From JAMIFN01 sp964544605 (lineage in GTDB: Bacteria; Pseudomonadota; Gammaproteobacteria; Burkholderiales; Burkholderiaceae_C), in NCBI GenBank assembly GCA_964544605.1, contig CAZJBX010000002.1, forward strand, positions 1 to 64,000: a stretch of 64,000 nucleotides of DNA. Direction: 5' to 3'. Every line of letters starts with the position of its first letter. The stretch's first letter is position 1. The position numbers and the translations under genes are program-made. The notes below the pieces were generated by a model, which did no database searches, had not been told where the DNA came from, and saw only the letters and a list, made by a program, of their open reading frames with translations. Below are positions 8,834 to 17,425 of the stretch, in pieces.

Positions 8834-8866
8834 GAAATAATAACAAGTCACAGAGGGTAATCTTAC

Positions 8867-9550
8867 ATGGCAACTATCGTTTCGAATTTAGACCTGATTC
8901 GGCGAGTTCCCCTATTCGCGGCCTTGCCTGAGACGCAGGCTCAGTTTGTGGCTCAAGCAGTGCAAAAAAAACGCTACAAACGCGGTGAAATACTGGTCGA
9001 ACAAGGCAAAAGCAGCAGCACTTTGTACATCATTCTCTCTGGGCGCGTGCGGGTATATGCGACCAATGGTGTAGGGCGCGAGGTCACTTTGACCCGCCTG
9101 AGCAGTGGCGATTATTTTGGCGAGATGAGCCTGATTGACGGCGGGCCACACTCGGCCCATGTGGCGGCCGATCAGCAAACCGATGTGCTGGTGCTGGGGC
9201 AGGCGGCTTTTCGCCACTGCCTGATGAGCTCACACGCTTTGGCCGAGCAGGTCATGCGCGGCTTGGTCAGCCGCCTGCGCCAAGCCGACGGCAAGATTGA
9301 AATGCTGGCCTTGATGGATGTGTATGGCCGTGTGGCCAAGGCTTTGCTTGAAATGGGTGAGGAAGATGAGGACGAGCGCCTGCTGGTGCTGGAGAAAATC
9401 AACCGCCAAGATTTGGCCAAGCAAGTGGGCGCCAGCCGAGAGATGGTCAGCCGCGTGATGAAGGATTTTTCAGAGCGCGGCTTGATTGAGTTACTCGACA
9501 GCGGCGCACTCTTGGTGCATGATGAGCTGCGTCAGCGTTGGGCCTCTTAA
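8867..9550 (+). CDS. Crp/Fnr-family transcriptional regulator
   Basis: A 227-residue two-domain regulator. Residues 15-130 form a cyclic-nucleotide-binding beta-roll (LYIILSGRVRVY; GDYFGEMSLIDGG). The C-terminal part has a helix-turn-helix (NRQDLAKQVGASREMVSRVMKDF) of the Crp type. The cAMP-contacting Arg of E. coli CRP (GE...RSA) is His95 here (GEM...PHSA), and the N-terminus lacks the FNR cysteine set, so it is unlikely to be a standard CRP or FNR; the effector is not evident. The start is supported by AGGG 11 bp upstream. An inverted repeat in the promoter may be its own operator. Ends in a bidirectional terminator. Confidence 0.9.
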   Translation: MATIVSNLDLIRRVPLFAALPETQAQFVAQAVQKKRYKRGEILVEQGKSSSTLYIILSGRVRVYATNGVGREVTLTRLSSGDYFGEMSLIDGGPHSAHVAADQQTDVLVLGQAAFRHCLMSSHALAEQVMRGLVSRLRQADGKIEMLALMDVYGRVAKALLEMGEEDEDERLLVLEKINRQDLAKQVGASREMVSRVMKDFSERGLIELLDSGALLVHDELRQRWAS

Positions 9551-9593
9551 AACCCAGTTGTTGATGCAGGCCCAGCGGCCTGTCCTTTGCGAA

Positions 9594-9630
9594 AGAAAAA
9601 GCGCCCCAACACTTGAAGGGGCGCTTTTTC
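9594..9630. terminator. Bidirectional terminator between the crp/fnr-type and FAD genes
   Basis: GC arms GCGCCCC and GGGGCGC flanked by A5 and T5 runs; lies between two convergent genes and can serve both. Confidence 0.88.
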
Positions 9631-9643
9631 GTGGGCTGTATTT

Positions 9644-11368
9644 TTAGCTTTTGCCGCTGATGTGCTTGGCAGCCAAATAGCCGTAAGTCATGGCTGGGCC
9701 TAGGGTGGCGCCAGGGCCAGGGTAGGTGGTGAGGATGCCTGCTGCGGTGTTGCCAATGGCGTAAAGCCCTTCGACCACGCCGCCGCCTTGTTTCTTCACT
9801 TGGGCGTTGGGGGTGATGTCAAGGCCGCCATTCGTGCCGAAGTCGCCCGCATCCACACGCACGGCGTAAAACGGCGCTTGCACAATGGGGGCCAGGCAGG
9901 GGTTGGGCTGCACGCGCTCATCGCCGTAGTAGCGGTCGTAGGCCGTGCCGCCCCGGTTGAATTCGGGGTCAATGCCGGTTTTGGCCGCTTCGTTCATGCT
10001 GGCAATGGTGGCTTTGAGGCCGTCCACATCAATGCCCGCCTGCTGTGCCAGCTCTTCAATGCTGTCGGCTTTGATGAGGTATTTGCTCTCAAAATAGCTT
10101 TTCGGCAGTTTGCTATCGGGGCGCATTTGGCTGTTCATCAAAGCGCCGACGATGTATTCCTTGCGGAAGCGCGCATCGAACACCATATAGGCTTGGCCGT
10201 TGTCGTGGGGTTTGTGGTGGGTGGCAAACAAATGGCGCTGGTAGGCCATGTAGTTTTCGCTCTCGTTGCCTATGCGTTTGCCCGCCATATTGACGACGGC
10301 ATTGCCGGGTAGGGATTTTTCAATGATGCACAGGCGCGGGATGATGTCATCGGGCGCTTTGGTGGTGCTGCACCACCATGCGCCCACGCCACGGCCCTCG
10401 CCTTTGCCGCCCATCAGGCGGGTGGCTGCGCCAATCTTCATGCCCGCTTGAATGGCATCGCCCGTGTTGTGCTCCCAAGCGGCCGACCACGCCGTTTGCG
10501 TGGGGGCGGGCAGGTATTGCTCGCGCATGGCTTGGTTGTGCTCAAAGCCGCCGGCGGCCAGAATGACGCCCTTGCGTGCCCCAATGCGGCGGGCTTTGCC
10601 TTGGTGCTCGACCACTGCGCCCACGACACGGCCCGTTTCATCTGTAATCAGCTCTTTCAAGGCGGTGTTGCGGGCGATTTCAATGTGGCGCTCTTTGCAG
10701 CTCCAGTACAGGCGCATGATGCCTGCGCCGCCACAAGTCATGCGGCGGCTGACTTGGTGCTTGAACTTCCACGGCCAATCGAGGTAGTAACCTGCCAGCA
10801 CCTTGAGCGCCACACCAACCCAGCCTTTTGATTTGGTGGACAGCTCATGGGCTTCGACCTGCGACATATAAATGCGGCCAAACATGGAAATCATGGGGTG
10901 GGTGTCTGCCACAAACTGCCAGTCATCACCGACGACATCGCGCATCACGGGCTCAGGCTCCATGCTGCGGTGGCCGGTGCGTGCGCCGGTGCGGTCGGTG
11001 TAGTAATCGGGGTAGTGCTCCAGGCTTTGATAGCGCACGCGGCTGTGCTCGTGCAAAAAGTCCACCATCGCGGGGGCATGTTCCACATAGGCATCAATCA
11101 GCTCTTGCGGCGTGTCCTCAGGTGGGATGGTGGCGGCCAGATAAGCCAGTGCATCCTCGCGGCTGTCTTTGGCGCCTGCGGCTTTGGCATAGCGGTTCAT
11201 GGGCACCCAAACGCCGCCGCCTGAGCGCGCGCTGGTGCCGCCGATTTTGTCGCTTTTCTCAATCACCAGCAGGTCTTGCACGCCCATTTGGTGCAGGCAA
11301 ATGGCGGCGGTCAAAGCGCCATTGCCCGTGCCCACAATTAGGCAATCTACGGTTTGGTCAAATAGCAT
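9644..11368 (-). CDS. FAD-dependent dehydrogenase, 3-ketosteroid delta-1-dehydrogenase-like
   Basis: A 574-residue flavoprotein of the fumarate reductase/KstD superfamily. The N-terminal FAD-binding fold is CLIVGTGNGALTAAI (9-23) with the follow-up EKSDKIGGTSARSGGGVWVP; the C-terminal FAD segment TYPGPGATLGPAMTYGYLAA is characteristic of KstD-like members. KstD enzymes insert a 1,2 double bond into the steroid A ring; however, no other steroid-degradation gene is present here, so only the enzyme class is safe. GGAGA precedes the ATG at 11368. It lies in the same direction as mnmA, 52 bp beyond that gene's start side neighbour, and ends at the shared terminator. Substrate unknown. Confidence 0.82.
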   Translation of the reverse strand: MLFDQTVDCLIVGTGNGALTAAICLHQMGVQDLLVIEKSDKIGGTSARSGGGVWVPMNRYAKAAGAKDSREDALAYLAATIPPEDTPQELIDAYVEHAPAMVDFLHEHSRVRYQSLEHYPDYYTDRTGARTGHRSMEPEPVMRDVVGDDWQFVADTHPMISMFGRIYMSQVEAHELSTKSKGWVGVALKVLAGYYLDWPWKFKHQVSRRMTCGGAGIMRLYWSCKERHIEIARNTALKELITDETGRVVGAVVEHQGKARRIGARKGVILAAGGFEHNQAMREQYLPAPTQTAWSAAWEHNTGDAIQAGMKIGAATRLMGGKGEGRGVGAWWCSTTKAPDDIIPRLCIIEKSLPGNAVVNMAGKRIGNESENYMAYQRHLFATHHKPHDNGQAYMVFDARFRKEYIVGALMNSQMRPDSKLPKSYFESKYLIKADSIEELAQQAGIDVDGLKATIASMNEAAKTGIDPEFNRGGTAYDRYYGDERVQPNPCLAPIVQAPFYAVRVDAGDFGTNGGLDITPNAQVKKQGGGVVEGLYAIGNTAAGILTTYPGPGATLGPAMTYGYLAAKHISGKS

Positions 11369-11420
11369 GGTGGTGTCTCCAGTGTGTGGTGTTTCTTGTG
11401 TTTGTCATGCGCTGCGGGCC

Positions 11421-12527
11421 TTAGCGAATCAAGCCGCCGCCCAAGCACACCTCGCCATCATAAAGAACCGCAGACTGCCCAGGCGTGACGGCCCATTGCG
11501 CCTCGTCAAAATCCAGCCGTCCTAGTGTGCCGTGGGTGAGGCTGCGGGCCAAGCTGAAGCGGCAAGGGCTGTCGCTTTGGCGGTAGCGGGTTTTGGCGCT
11601 GTAGTCGCCTGCTTCGGGGGCGTGGCCAGCGCACCAGCTCATGTCATCCATGCTCAGGCTATCGCTCAGCAGCCAAGGGTGGTCGTGGCCTTGCACGGCG
11701 TACAAGGTGTTGTGGGCCATGTCTTTTTTGGCCACAAACCACGGCTGGTGTTCGCCGCCACCTTTTTGCGCGCCCTTGGTCTTGATGCCGCCAATGCCCA
11801 AGCCTTGGCGCTGGCCCAGGGTGTAAAACGACAGGCCCACATGCTGGCCAATCACTTCGCCTTTTTCGTTTTTGATGGGGCCGGGCGTTTGCGCCAAATA
11901 GCGGTTGAGAAATTCACGGAAGGGGCGCTCGCCAATAAAGCAAATGCCGGTCGAGTCCTTCTTTTTCGCATTCGGCAGGCCAATTTCATCGGCAATGCGG
12001 CGCACCTCGGGCTTTTCCAGCTCACCCACAGGAAACAGAGTGGTGGCCAGTTGCGTTTGGCTCAGGCGGTGCAAAAAATAGCTTTGGTCTTTGTTCGCAT
12101 CCACGCCTTTTAAAAGCTGAAACTGCCCATTGACCTCGCGCACACGGGCATAGTGGCCGGTGGCGATTTTGTCTGCGCCCAAGCGCATGGCGTGGTCTAA
12201 AAAGGCTTTGAACTTGATTTCCGCATTGCACAGCACATCGGGGTTGGGTGTGCGGCCCGCCTCGTACTCGCGCAAAAATTCGGCAAACACGCGGTCTTTG
12301 TATTCGGCGGCAAAGTTCACATGCTCGATGTCAATGCCCAGCACATCGGCCACGCTGGCCGCGTCAAGAAAGTCTTGGCGGCTGGAGCAATACTCGCTAT
12401 CGTCATCGTCTTCCCAGTTTTTCATGAAGATGCCCAGCACCTCATAGCCTTGCTGTTTGAGCAAATAGGCACTGACGGCGGAATCAACCCCGCCTGATAA
12501 ACCCACCACAACTCGTGCTTTTGCCAT
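11421..12527 (-). CDS. mnmA: tRNA-specific 2-thiouridylase
   Basis: A 368-residue enzyme that places sulfur on C2 of the wobble uridine of Lys, Glu and Gln tRNAs, using ATP and a persulfide relay. The PP-loop is SGGVDS (11-16); the catalytic cysteines are Cys100 (PDVLCNAEIKF) and Cys196 (TGICFIGER); GHYAR and the C-terminal beta-barrel region are present. AAAGGAAG at good spacing supports the ATG. The divergent neighbour, 130 bp away, encodes a TusA-type sulfur carrier, the first sulfur donor of the E. coli Tus relay to MnmA. Confidence 0.97.
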   Translation of the reverse strand: MAKARVVVGLSGGVDSAVSAYLLKQQGYEVLGIFMKNWEDDDDSEYCSSRQDFLDAASVADVLGIDIEHVNFAAEYKDRVFAEFLREYEAGRTPNPDVLCNAEIKFKAFLDHAMRLGADKIATGHYARVREVNGQFQLLKGVDANKDQSYFLHRLSQTQLATTLFPVGELEKPEVRRIADEIGLPNAKKKDSTGICFIGERPFREFLNRYLAQTPGPIKNEKGEVIGQHVGLSFYTLGQRQGLGIGGIKTKGAQKGGGEHQPWFVAKKDMAHNTLYAVQGHDHPWLLSDSLSMDDMSWCAGHAPEAGDYSAKTRYRQSDSPCRFSLARSLTHGTLGRLDFDEAQWAVTPGQSAVLYDGEVCLGGGLIR

Positions 12528-12657
12528 GAACTTCCTTTGGTTTGAGAGGCATTTGCCGTCATAATCATCGTTTCTTGGCGCAGGGCGTTTGCCTCGGCCA
12601 AGCTCTATTTTCGCAAATTAAACCTTGAGCCTGAGGCCAAGAGGCTTGGAGCACCAC

Positions 12658-12891
12658 ATGGAATTGAATATTGCTAAAGAAGTTGACACCCGTGGCATGG
12701 CCTGCCCCCTGCCGATTTTGAAGGCCAAACGCGCCCTGAGCGAAGTCTCCAGCGGCGAGTTGGTGCGTGTGGTGGCCACGGATCCTGTTTCCGTCAGCGA
12801 CTTCCAAGTGTTTGCACGCCAAACTGGGCATGACTTGATTGAGCAGAGCAACACGGCTGAGGAATTCATCCACATCTTGCGCCGCCGCTAA
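12658..12891 (+). CDS. tusA: TusA-family sulfur carrier protein
   Basis: A 77-residue protein with the family motif CPLPILK (16-22); Cys16 would carry the persulfide. TusA accepts sulfur from the cysteine desulfurase IscS and passes it on for tRNA thiolation or other sulfur-transfer reactions. A longer frame upstream starts at a poor codon, and the ATG at 12658 has GGAG just before it. It is divergent from mnmA and is followed by a strong terminator. TusB/C/D/E genes are not in the window, so which relay it serves is inference. Confidence 0.9.
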   Translation: MELNIAKEVDTRGMACPLPILKAKRALSEVSSGELVRVVATDPVSVSDFQVFARQTGHDLIEQSNTAEEFIHILRRR

Positions 12892-12916
12892 AGCTTGCGC
12901 GTTGCCGCATGGCATG

Positions 12917-12948
12917 AAAAAAGCCGCTTCGACTGGAGCGGCTTTTTC
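12917..12948. terminator. Bidirectional terminator after tusA
   Basis: Arms AAGCCGCTT-like and AGCGGCTT with A6 before and T5 after; sits between tusA and the convergent small gene at 12966. Confidence 0.85.
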
Positions 12949-12965
12949 TTGTCTCAAGCGCGGGC

Positions 12966-13205
12966 TTAGGTTCCGGTTTCCTCAGGGAACATTTCATTGG
13001 CGATTTGCTCGCGTTGCTTGAGGAAGAAAGCTTTGAACTTGTCGCGGTTCATGCTCATGCGGGCCAGCTTGGGCAGGCCGTCGTAAAAAATGGGGGCGAC
13101 TTGCTCCAAATGGGCCTCGCTGAGGATGAGCTCGCGCACGGGCAAGCCCACTTCCTTGGCCAGAGCCAAGAGCTTTTGGGATTGAATTTGTTTTTGAGTG
13201 GCCAT
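12966..13205 (-). CDS. Conserved-looking small hypothetical protein
   Basis: A 79-residue soluble protein, charged and helical (TQKQIQSQKLLALAKEVG; RDKFKAFFLKQREQIANEMF). The frame extends upstream but the ATG at 13205 is preferred because the upstream extension is Cys-rich and unlike the body. No domain is recognised. It ends at the terminator shared with tusA and is divergent from the large FAD/Fe-S gene. Coding status rests on the amino-acid composition and its clean placement between regulatory elements; function unknown. Confidence 0.6.
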   Translation of the reverse strand: MATQKQIQSQKLLALAKEVGLPVRELILSEAHLEQVAPIFYDGLPKLARMSMNRDKFKAFFLKQREQIANEMFPEETGT

Positions 13206-13319
13206 AGGTCTTTCAGGTGGGGCGGACAGAAGTGGCGCAAAAGCGCCCAAGCAGAAAAAGCAAATGCTGCACTGCGATAATAACGCCTTTATGCCGCCCA
13301 CTTGAGTTCAATTAGCCCT

Positions 13320-16300
13320 ATGAATACCGCTTTGACCGCCCCGCCGACCGCCAGTTTGCCCGCCGATGCCCCTGCATCGCCCCAAGCTGTGCAGCCCCAG
13401 CAGGGCGAGCAGGCCCGCCTGCGCGAGATTCCCTACAACTACACCTCTTTTTCAGACCGTGAGATTGTGATTCGCCTCTTGGGGCATCGCGCTTGGGATT
13501 TGCTGCAAGGCTTGCGCGGTGAGCGCAAAACTGGGCGCTCGGCACATATGCTCTACGAGGTGCTGGGCGATATGTGGGTGCTGGAGCGCAACCCCTATCT
13601 GTATGACGACCTGCTCTCTAGCACCAAGCGCCGCAAAGCCCTGATTGGCGCTTTGCGCCACCGCTTGGGCGAAATTGAAAAACGCCGCACCCCGAATGCG
13701 CCTGACAGCCAAGCCCAGGCTCGCGATGCGGCAGTCGGCGAGCTGCTGACCTTGACGCAGGCCAAAGTGGCTGCGTTTGAAGCGCAGTTTGCCGCCGTGG
13801 CCGATTTGCGCCGCGCCACGGCCAAGCGCTTGGGCGGCATCACGAAAAAAGACAACATCAAATTCGACCCGCTCACCCGTGTCAGCCATGTGACGGATGC
13901 GACTGACTGGCGTGTGGAATACCCCTTTGTGGTGCTGGCCCCTGATACCGAAGCGGAAATGGCCGCACTGGTGGCCGGTTGCGTGGAGCTGGGCCTGAGC
14001 ATCATCCCCCGAGGCGGCGGCACAGGCTATACCGGCGGGGCCGTGCCCTTGGTGTGGAATAGCGCCGTTATCAACACCGAAAAGCTCGAAGCCATGAGCG
14101 AGGTGGAAATGCTGCCCCTGCCGGGCCTGAGCCAGCCCGTGCCCACGGTGTGGAGCGAGGCGGGCGTGGTGACGCAGCGCGTGGCCAATGCCGCAGAGCG
14201 CGCGGGCTTTGTGTTTGCGGTGGATCCCACCAGCGCCGAGGCCAGTTGCATTGGTGGCAATGTGGCCATGAATGCGGGCGGCAAAAAGGCCGTGCTGTGG
14301 GGCACAGCGCTCGATAATCTTGCGAGCTGGCGCATGGTGACCCCCGATGGCCGCTGGCTGGAGGTGCTGCGCCTGAACCACAATCTCGGCAAAATCCACG
14401 ATGTTGAGCTGGCCAGCTTTGAGCTGCGCTACTTTGCGCCCAAGGCGGTGATGGACTGGAGCCAGCCCGATGAGGTGCAGCGCCTAGACATCCCTGGCAG
14501 CACCTTCCGCAAAGCGGGCTTGGGCAAAGATGTGACCGACAAGTTTTTGGCGGGCTTGCCGGGCATTCAAAAAGAAGGCACGGACGGCATCATCACCAGT
14601 TGCCGCTGGGTGGTGCACCGTATGCCTGAGCACACGCGCACGGTGTGCTTGGAGTTCTTCGGCCATGCCCGTGATGCCGTGCCCAGCATTGTTGAAATCA
14701 AAGACTTTATGTTTGCCGAGCAGCGCCGCAGCGGTGTCATGCTGGCGGGCCTTGAGCACTTGGACGACCGCTATTTGCGCGCCGTCGGCTATGCCACCAA
14801 ATCCAAGCGTGGCGCGGCCTCGGCCAGCACCGCCGCCGCGCGTGATGCCACAGCCGCCAGCTTGCCCAAAATGGTGCTGATTGGTGACATCGTGGGCGAC
14901 GACCCCGATGCCGTGGCGCGCGCCACCAGCGAGGTGGTGCGCATTGCAGGCAGCCGCAGCGGTGAGGGCTTTGTCGCCATCAGCCCCGAAATGCGGCGCA
15001 AATTCTGGGCCGATCGCAAACGCACAGCCGCCATCAGCCGCCACACCAATGCCTTCAAAATCAATGAGGATGTGGTCATTCCGCTGCCGCGCATGGCCGA
15101 ATACACCGATGGCATTGAGCGCATCAATATCGAGCTATCGCTGCGCAACAAATTGCAACTGGTGCAGGCTTTGCAAAACTTTTTTGCCCAAGGCCATTTG
15201 CCACTGGGCAAGGTGGAAGACGATGGCGAAGTGCCCACCAAAGACATGCTGGCCGAGCGCGTGGCGGCGGCCCAAGAGCTGCTGGCCAAGGTGCAAACGC
15301 AGTGGCAAGACTGGTATGGCCGCATTGATGCGCTCTTTGGCCAATTGCAAGACCACAGCCTGCGGGCAAGCTGGAAAACGCAAATCCGCAACCCCCTGCG
15401 CCAGCTCTTTACGGGGGCCGTATTTGCGCCCACGGTGGCTGAGATTGAACGCATTTACCAAGAGATCTTGCGCGGCAAAGTGTGGGTGGCCCTGCACATG
15501 CACGCGGGCGATGGCAATGTGCACACCAACATCCCCGTCAATTCAGACGACTACCAAATGCTGCAAACCGCGCACGAGGCCGTGGCCCGCATCATGGCCT
15601 TGGCGCGCAGCTTGGATGGCGTGATTTCTGGCGAACACGGCATTGGCATCACCAAGCTCGAATTTTTGAGCGACGAAGAACTCGCCCCCTTTGCCGCCTA
15701 CAAAGCCAAGGTGGACCCGCAAGGCGTGTTCAACAAAGGCAAGCTGCTGCGCCAGCGTGCAGACGGGGTGGGCCGCGAAACCGCGCCCGTGCGTTTTGCC
15801 GATTTGACCGAGGCTTACACGCCCTCTTTCAACCTGATGGGCTATGAATCGCTCATCATGCAGCAAAGCGATATTGGCGCCATTGCCCACAGCATCAAAG
15901 ACTGCCTGCGCTGCGGCAAGTGCAAGCCTGAGTGCTCCACCCATGTGCCGCGTGCCAATTTGCTCTACAGCCCACGCAACAAAATTCTCGCCACATCGCT
16001 CTTGATTGAAGCCTTTTTATACGAAGAACAAACCCGCCGTGGCGTGAGCCTGCGCCACTGGGAAGAATTTGAAGATGTGGCCGAGCACTGCACCGTCTGC
16101 CACCGCTGCTTGGCGCCTTGCCCCGTGAACATTGACTTTGGCGATGTCTCCATGAATATGCGCAATGTGCTGCGCAAAATGGGCAAGCAAAGCTTCAACC
16201 CCGGCAAAAAGCTGGCCATGTTCTTTTTGAACGCCAAAGACCCGCACACCATTGCCGCCACCCGCAGCCTGATTTATGGCGTCATGGCCAAATCGCAGCG

Positions 16301-17318
16301 CCTGGCGCATGGCGTGCTGAAAACCGCAGCGAAAAAGCAAACCGCAGCGCCGCCGGCCACTGTCGGCAAAGCGCCCGTGGTCGAGCAAGTCATTCACTTT
16401 GTGAACAAACGGATGCCAGGCAATTTGCCCAAGAAAACCGCGCGCGCCTTGCTCGATATTGAAAACCCCGACTATGTGCCCATCATCCGCAACCCCGCCA
16501 GCACCAGCAGCGAGAGCGAGGCCGTGTTCTACTTCCCTGGCTGCGGCTCGGAGCGCCTCTTCAGCCAAGTGGGTTTGGCCACCCAAGCCATGCTCTGGCA
16601 CGCAGGCGTACAAACCGTGCTGCCACCGGGCTATTTGTGCTGCGGCTACCCGCAGCGCGGCTCAGGGCAGTTTGATAAGGCGGAAAAGCTGATTACGGAC
16701 AACCGCGTGCTCTTTCACCGCGTTGCCAACACCTTGAACTACCTCGACATCAAAACCGTGGTGGTCAGTTGCGGCACTTGCTACGACCAATTGCAAGGCT
16801 ATGAGTTTGACAAAATCTTCCCCGGCAGCCGTATTGTGGACATCCACGAATACCTGCTGGAAAAAGGCATCAAACTGCACGACAACCAAGCCGCCTACCT
16901 CTACCACAAGCCCTGCCACGACCCCATGAAGCAGGGCAACAGCCTCGATATCGTCAAAGCGCTGGTGGGCGATAAAGTGCTGGACAACGACCGCTGCTGT
17001 GGCGAAAGCGGCACGCTGGCCGTGGCGCGGCCCGATGTCTCCACCCAAGTGCGCTTTCGCAAAGAAGAGGAAATCCGCAAAGGCGTGGCGCAGTTGCGCC
17101 AAGACTTTGAGCTGCCCGCACAAGGCGATGTGAAAATCCTCACCAGTTGCCCCGCTTGTTTACAGGGCCTGACCCGCTACGAGGGCGACATCCAAGGCGG
17201 CCTGCTGGAAGCCGACTATGTGGTGATTGAAATGGCCAAACACATCTTGGGCGAGAACTGGCTGCCCGAGTTTGTGGCGCAGGCCAACCGTGGCGGCATT
17301 GAGCGGGTGTTGGTGTAA
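13320..17318 (+). CDS. Large FAD-linked oxidase / Fe-S / CCG-domain fusion oxidoreductase (D-lactate or glycolate dehydrogenase-like)
   Basis: A 1332-residue protein that combines GlcD-like and GlcF-like parts. Order: a Burkholderiales-type N-terminal region (about 30-170), FAD-binding PCMH domain (about 210-380; IIPRGGGTGYTGGAVP), FAD-oxidase C-terminal domain (HMHAGDGNVHTNIP; SGEHGIGITKLEF), two 4Fe-4S clusters (CLRCGKCKPEC and CTVCHRCLAPCP), then two Cys-rich CCG domains (FPGCGSERLF, LCCGYPQRGSG, SCGTCYDQL; YHKPCHDP, DRCCGESGT, SCPACLQGL). All metal motifs look intact. Such enzymes oxidise 2-hydroxy acids and pass electrons to the quinone pool; the precise substrate is not shown. An ATG at 13320 is chosen over a TTG 18 bp earlier. 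Single gene, followed by the aminotransferase. Confidence 0.92.
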   Translation: MNTALTAPPTASLPADAPASPQAVQPQQGEQARLREIPYNYTSFSDREIVIRLLGHRAWDLLQGLRGERKTGRSAHMLYEVLGDMWVLERNPYLYDDLLSSTKRRKALIGALRHRLGEIEKRRTPNAPDSQAQARDAAVGELLTLTQAKVAAFEAQFAAVADLRRATAKRLGGITKKDNIKFDPLTRVSHVTDATDWRVEYPFVVLAPDTEAEMAALVAGCVELGLSIIPRGGGTGYTGGAVPLVWNSAVINTEKLEAMSEVEMLPLPGLSQPVPTVWSEAGVVTQRVANAAERAGFVFAVDPTSAEASCIGGNVAMNAGGKKAVLWGTALDNLASWRMVTPDGRWLEVLRLNHNLGKIHDVELASFELRYFAPKAVMDWSQPDEVQRLDIPGSTFRKAGLGKDVTDKFLAGLPGIQKEGTDGIITSCRWVVHRMPEHTRTVCLEFFGHARDAVPSIVEIKDFMFAEQRRSGVMLAGLEHLDDRYLRAVGYATKSKRGAASASTAAARDATAASLPKMVLIGDIVGDDPDAVARATSEVVRIAGSRSGEGFVAISPEMRRKFWADRKRTAAISRHTNAFKINEDVVIPLPRMAEYTDGIERINIELSLRNKLQLVQALQNFFAQGHLPLGKVEDDGEVPTKDMLAERVAAAQELLAKVQTQWQDWYGRIDALFGQLQDHSLRASWKTQIRNPLRQLFTGAVFAPTVAEIERIYQEILRGKVWVALHMHAGDGNVHTNIPVNSDDYQMLQTAHEAVARIMALARSLDGVISGEHGIGITKLEFLSDEELAPFAAYKAKVDPQGVFNKGKLLRQRADGVGRETAPVRFADLTEAYTPSFNLMGYESLIMQQSDIGAIAHSIKDCLRCGKCKPECSTHVPRANLLYSPRNKILATSLLIEAFLYEEQTRRGVSLRHWEEFEDVAEHCTVCHRCLAPCPVNIDFGDVSMNMRNVLRKMGKQSFNPGKKLAMFFLNAKDPHTIAATRSLIYGVMAKSQRLAHGVLKTAAKKQTAAPPATVGKAPVVEQVIHFVNKRMPGNLPKKTARALLDIENPDYVPIIRNPASTSSESEAVFYFPGCGSERLFSQVGLATQAMLWHAGVQTVLPPGYLCCGYPQRGSGQFDKAEKLITDNRVLFHRVANTLNYLDIKTVVVSCGTCYDQLQGYEFDKIFPGSRIVDIHEYLLEKGIKLHDNQAAYLYHKPCHDPMKQGNSLDIVKALVGDKVLDNDRCCGESGTLAVARPDVSTQVRFRKEEEIRKGVAQLRQDFELPAQGDVKILTSCPACLQGLTRYEGDIQGGLLEADYVVIEMAKHILGENWLPEFVAQANRGGIERVLV

Positions 17319-17425
17319 TTGCCAGGGTGTTATGGCCTGAGTGCTGTTGGAGCAGGCCGCCTCAAAGGCAAGCAGTCCGCAGGGGTATAAAATGCCCCTC
17401 TTTGAATTCACGAAACGCAACGCTT

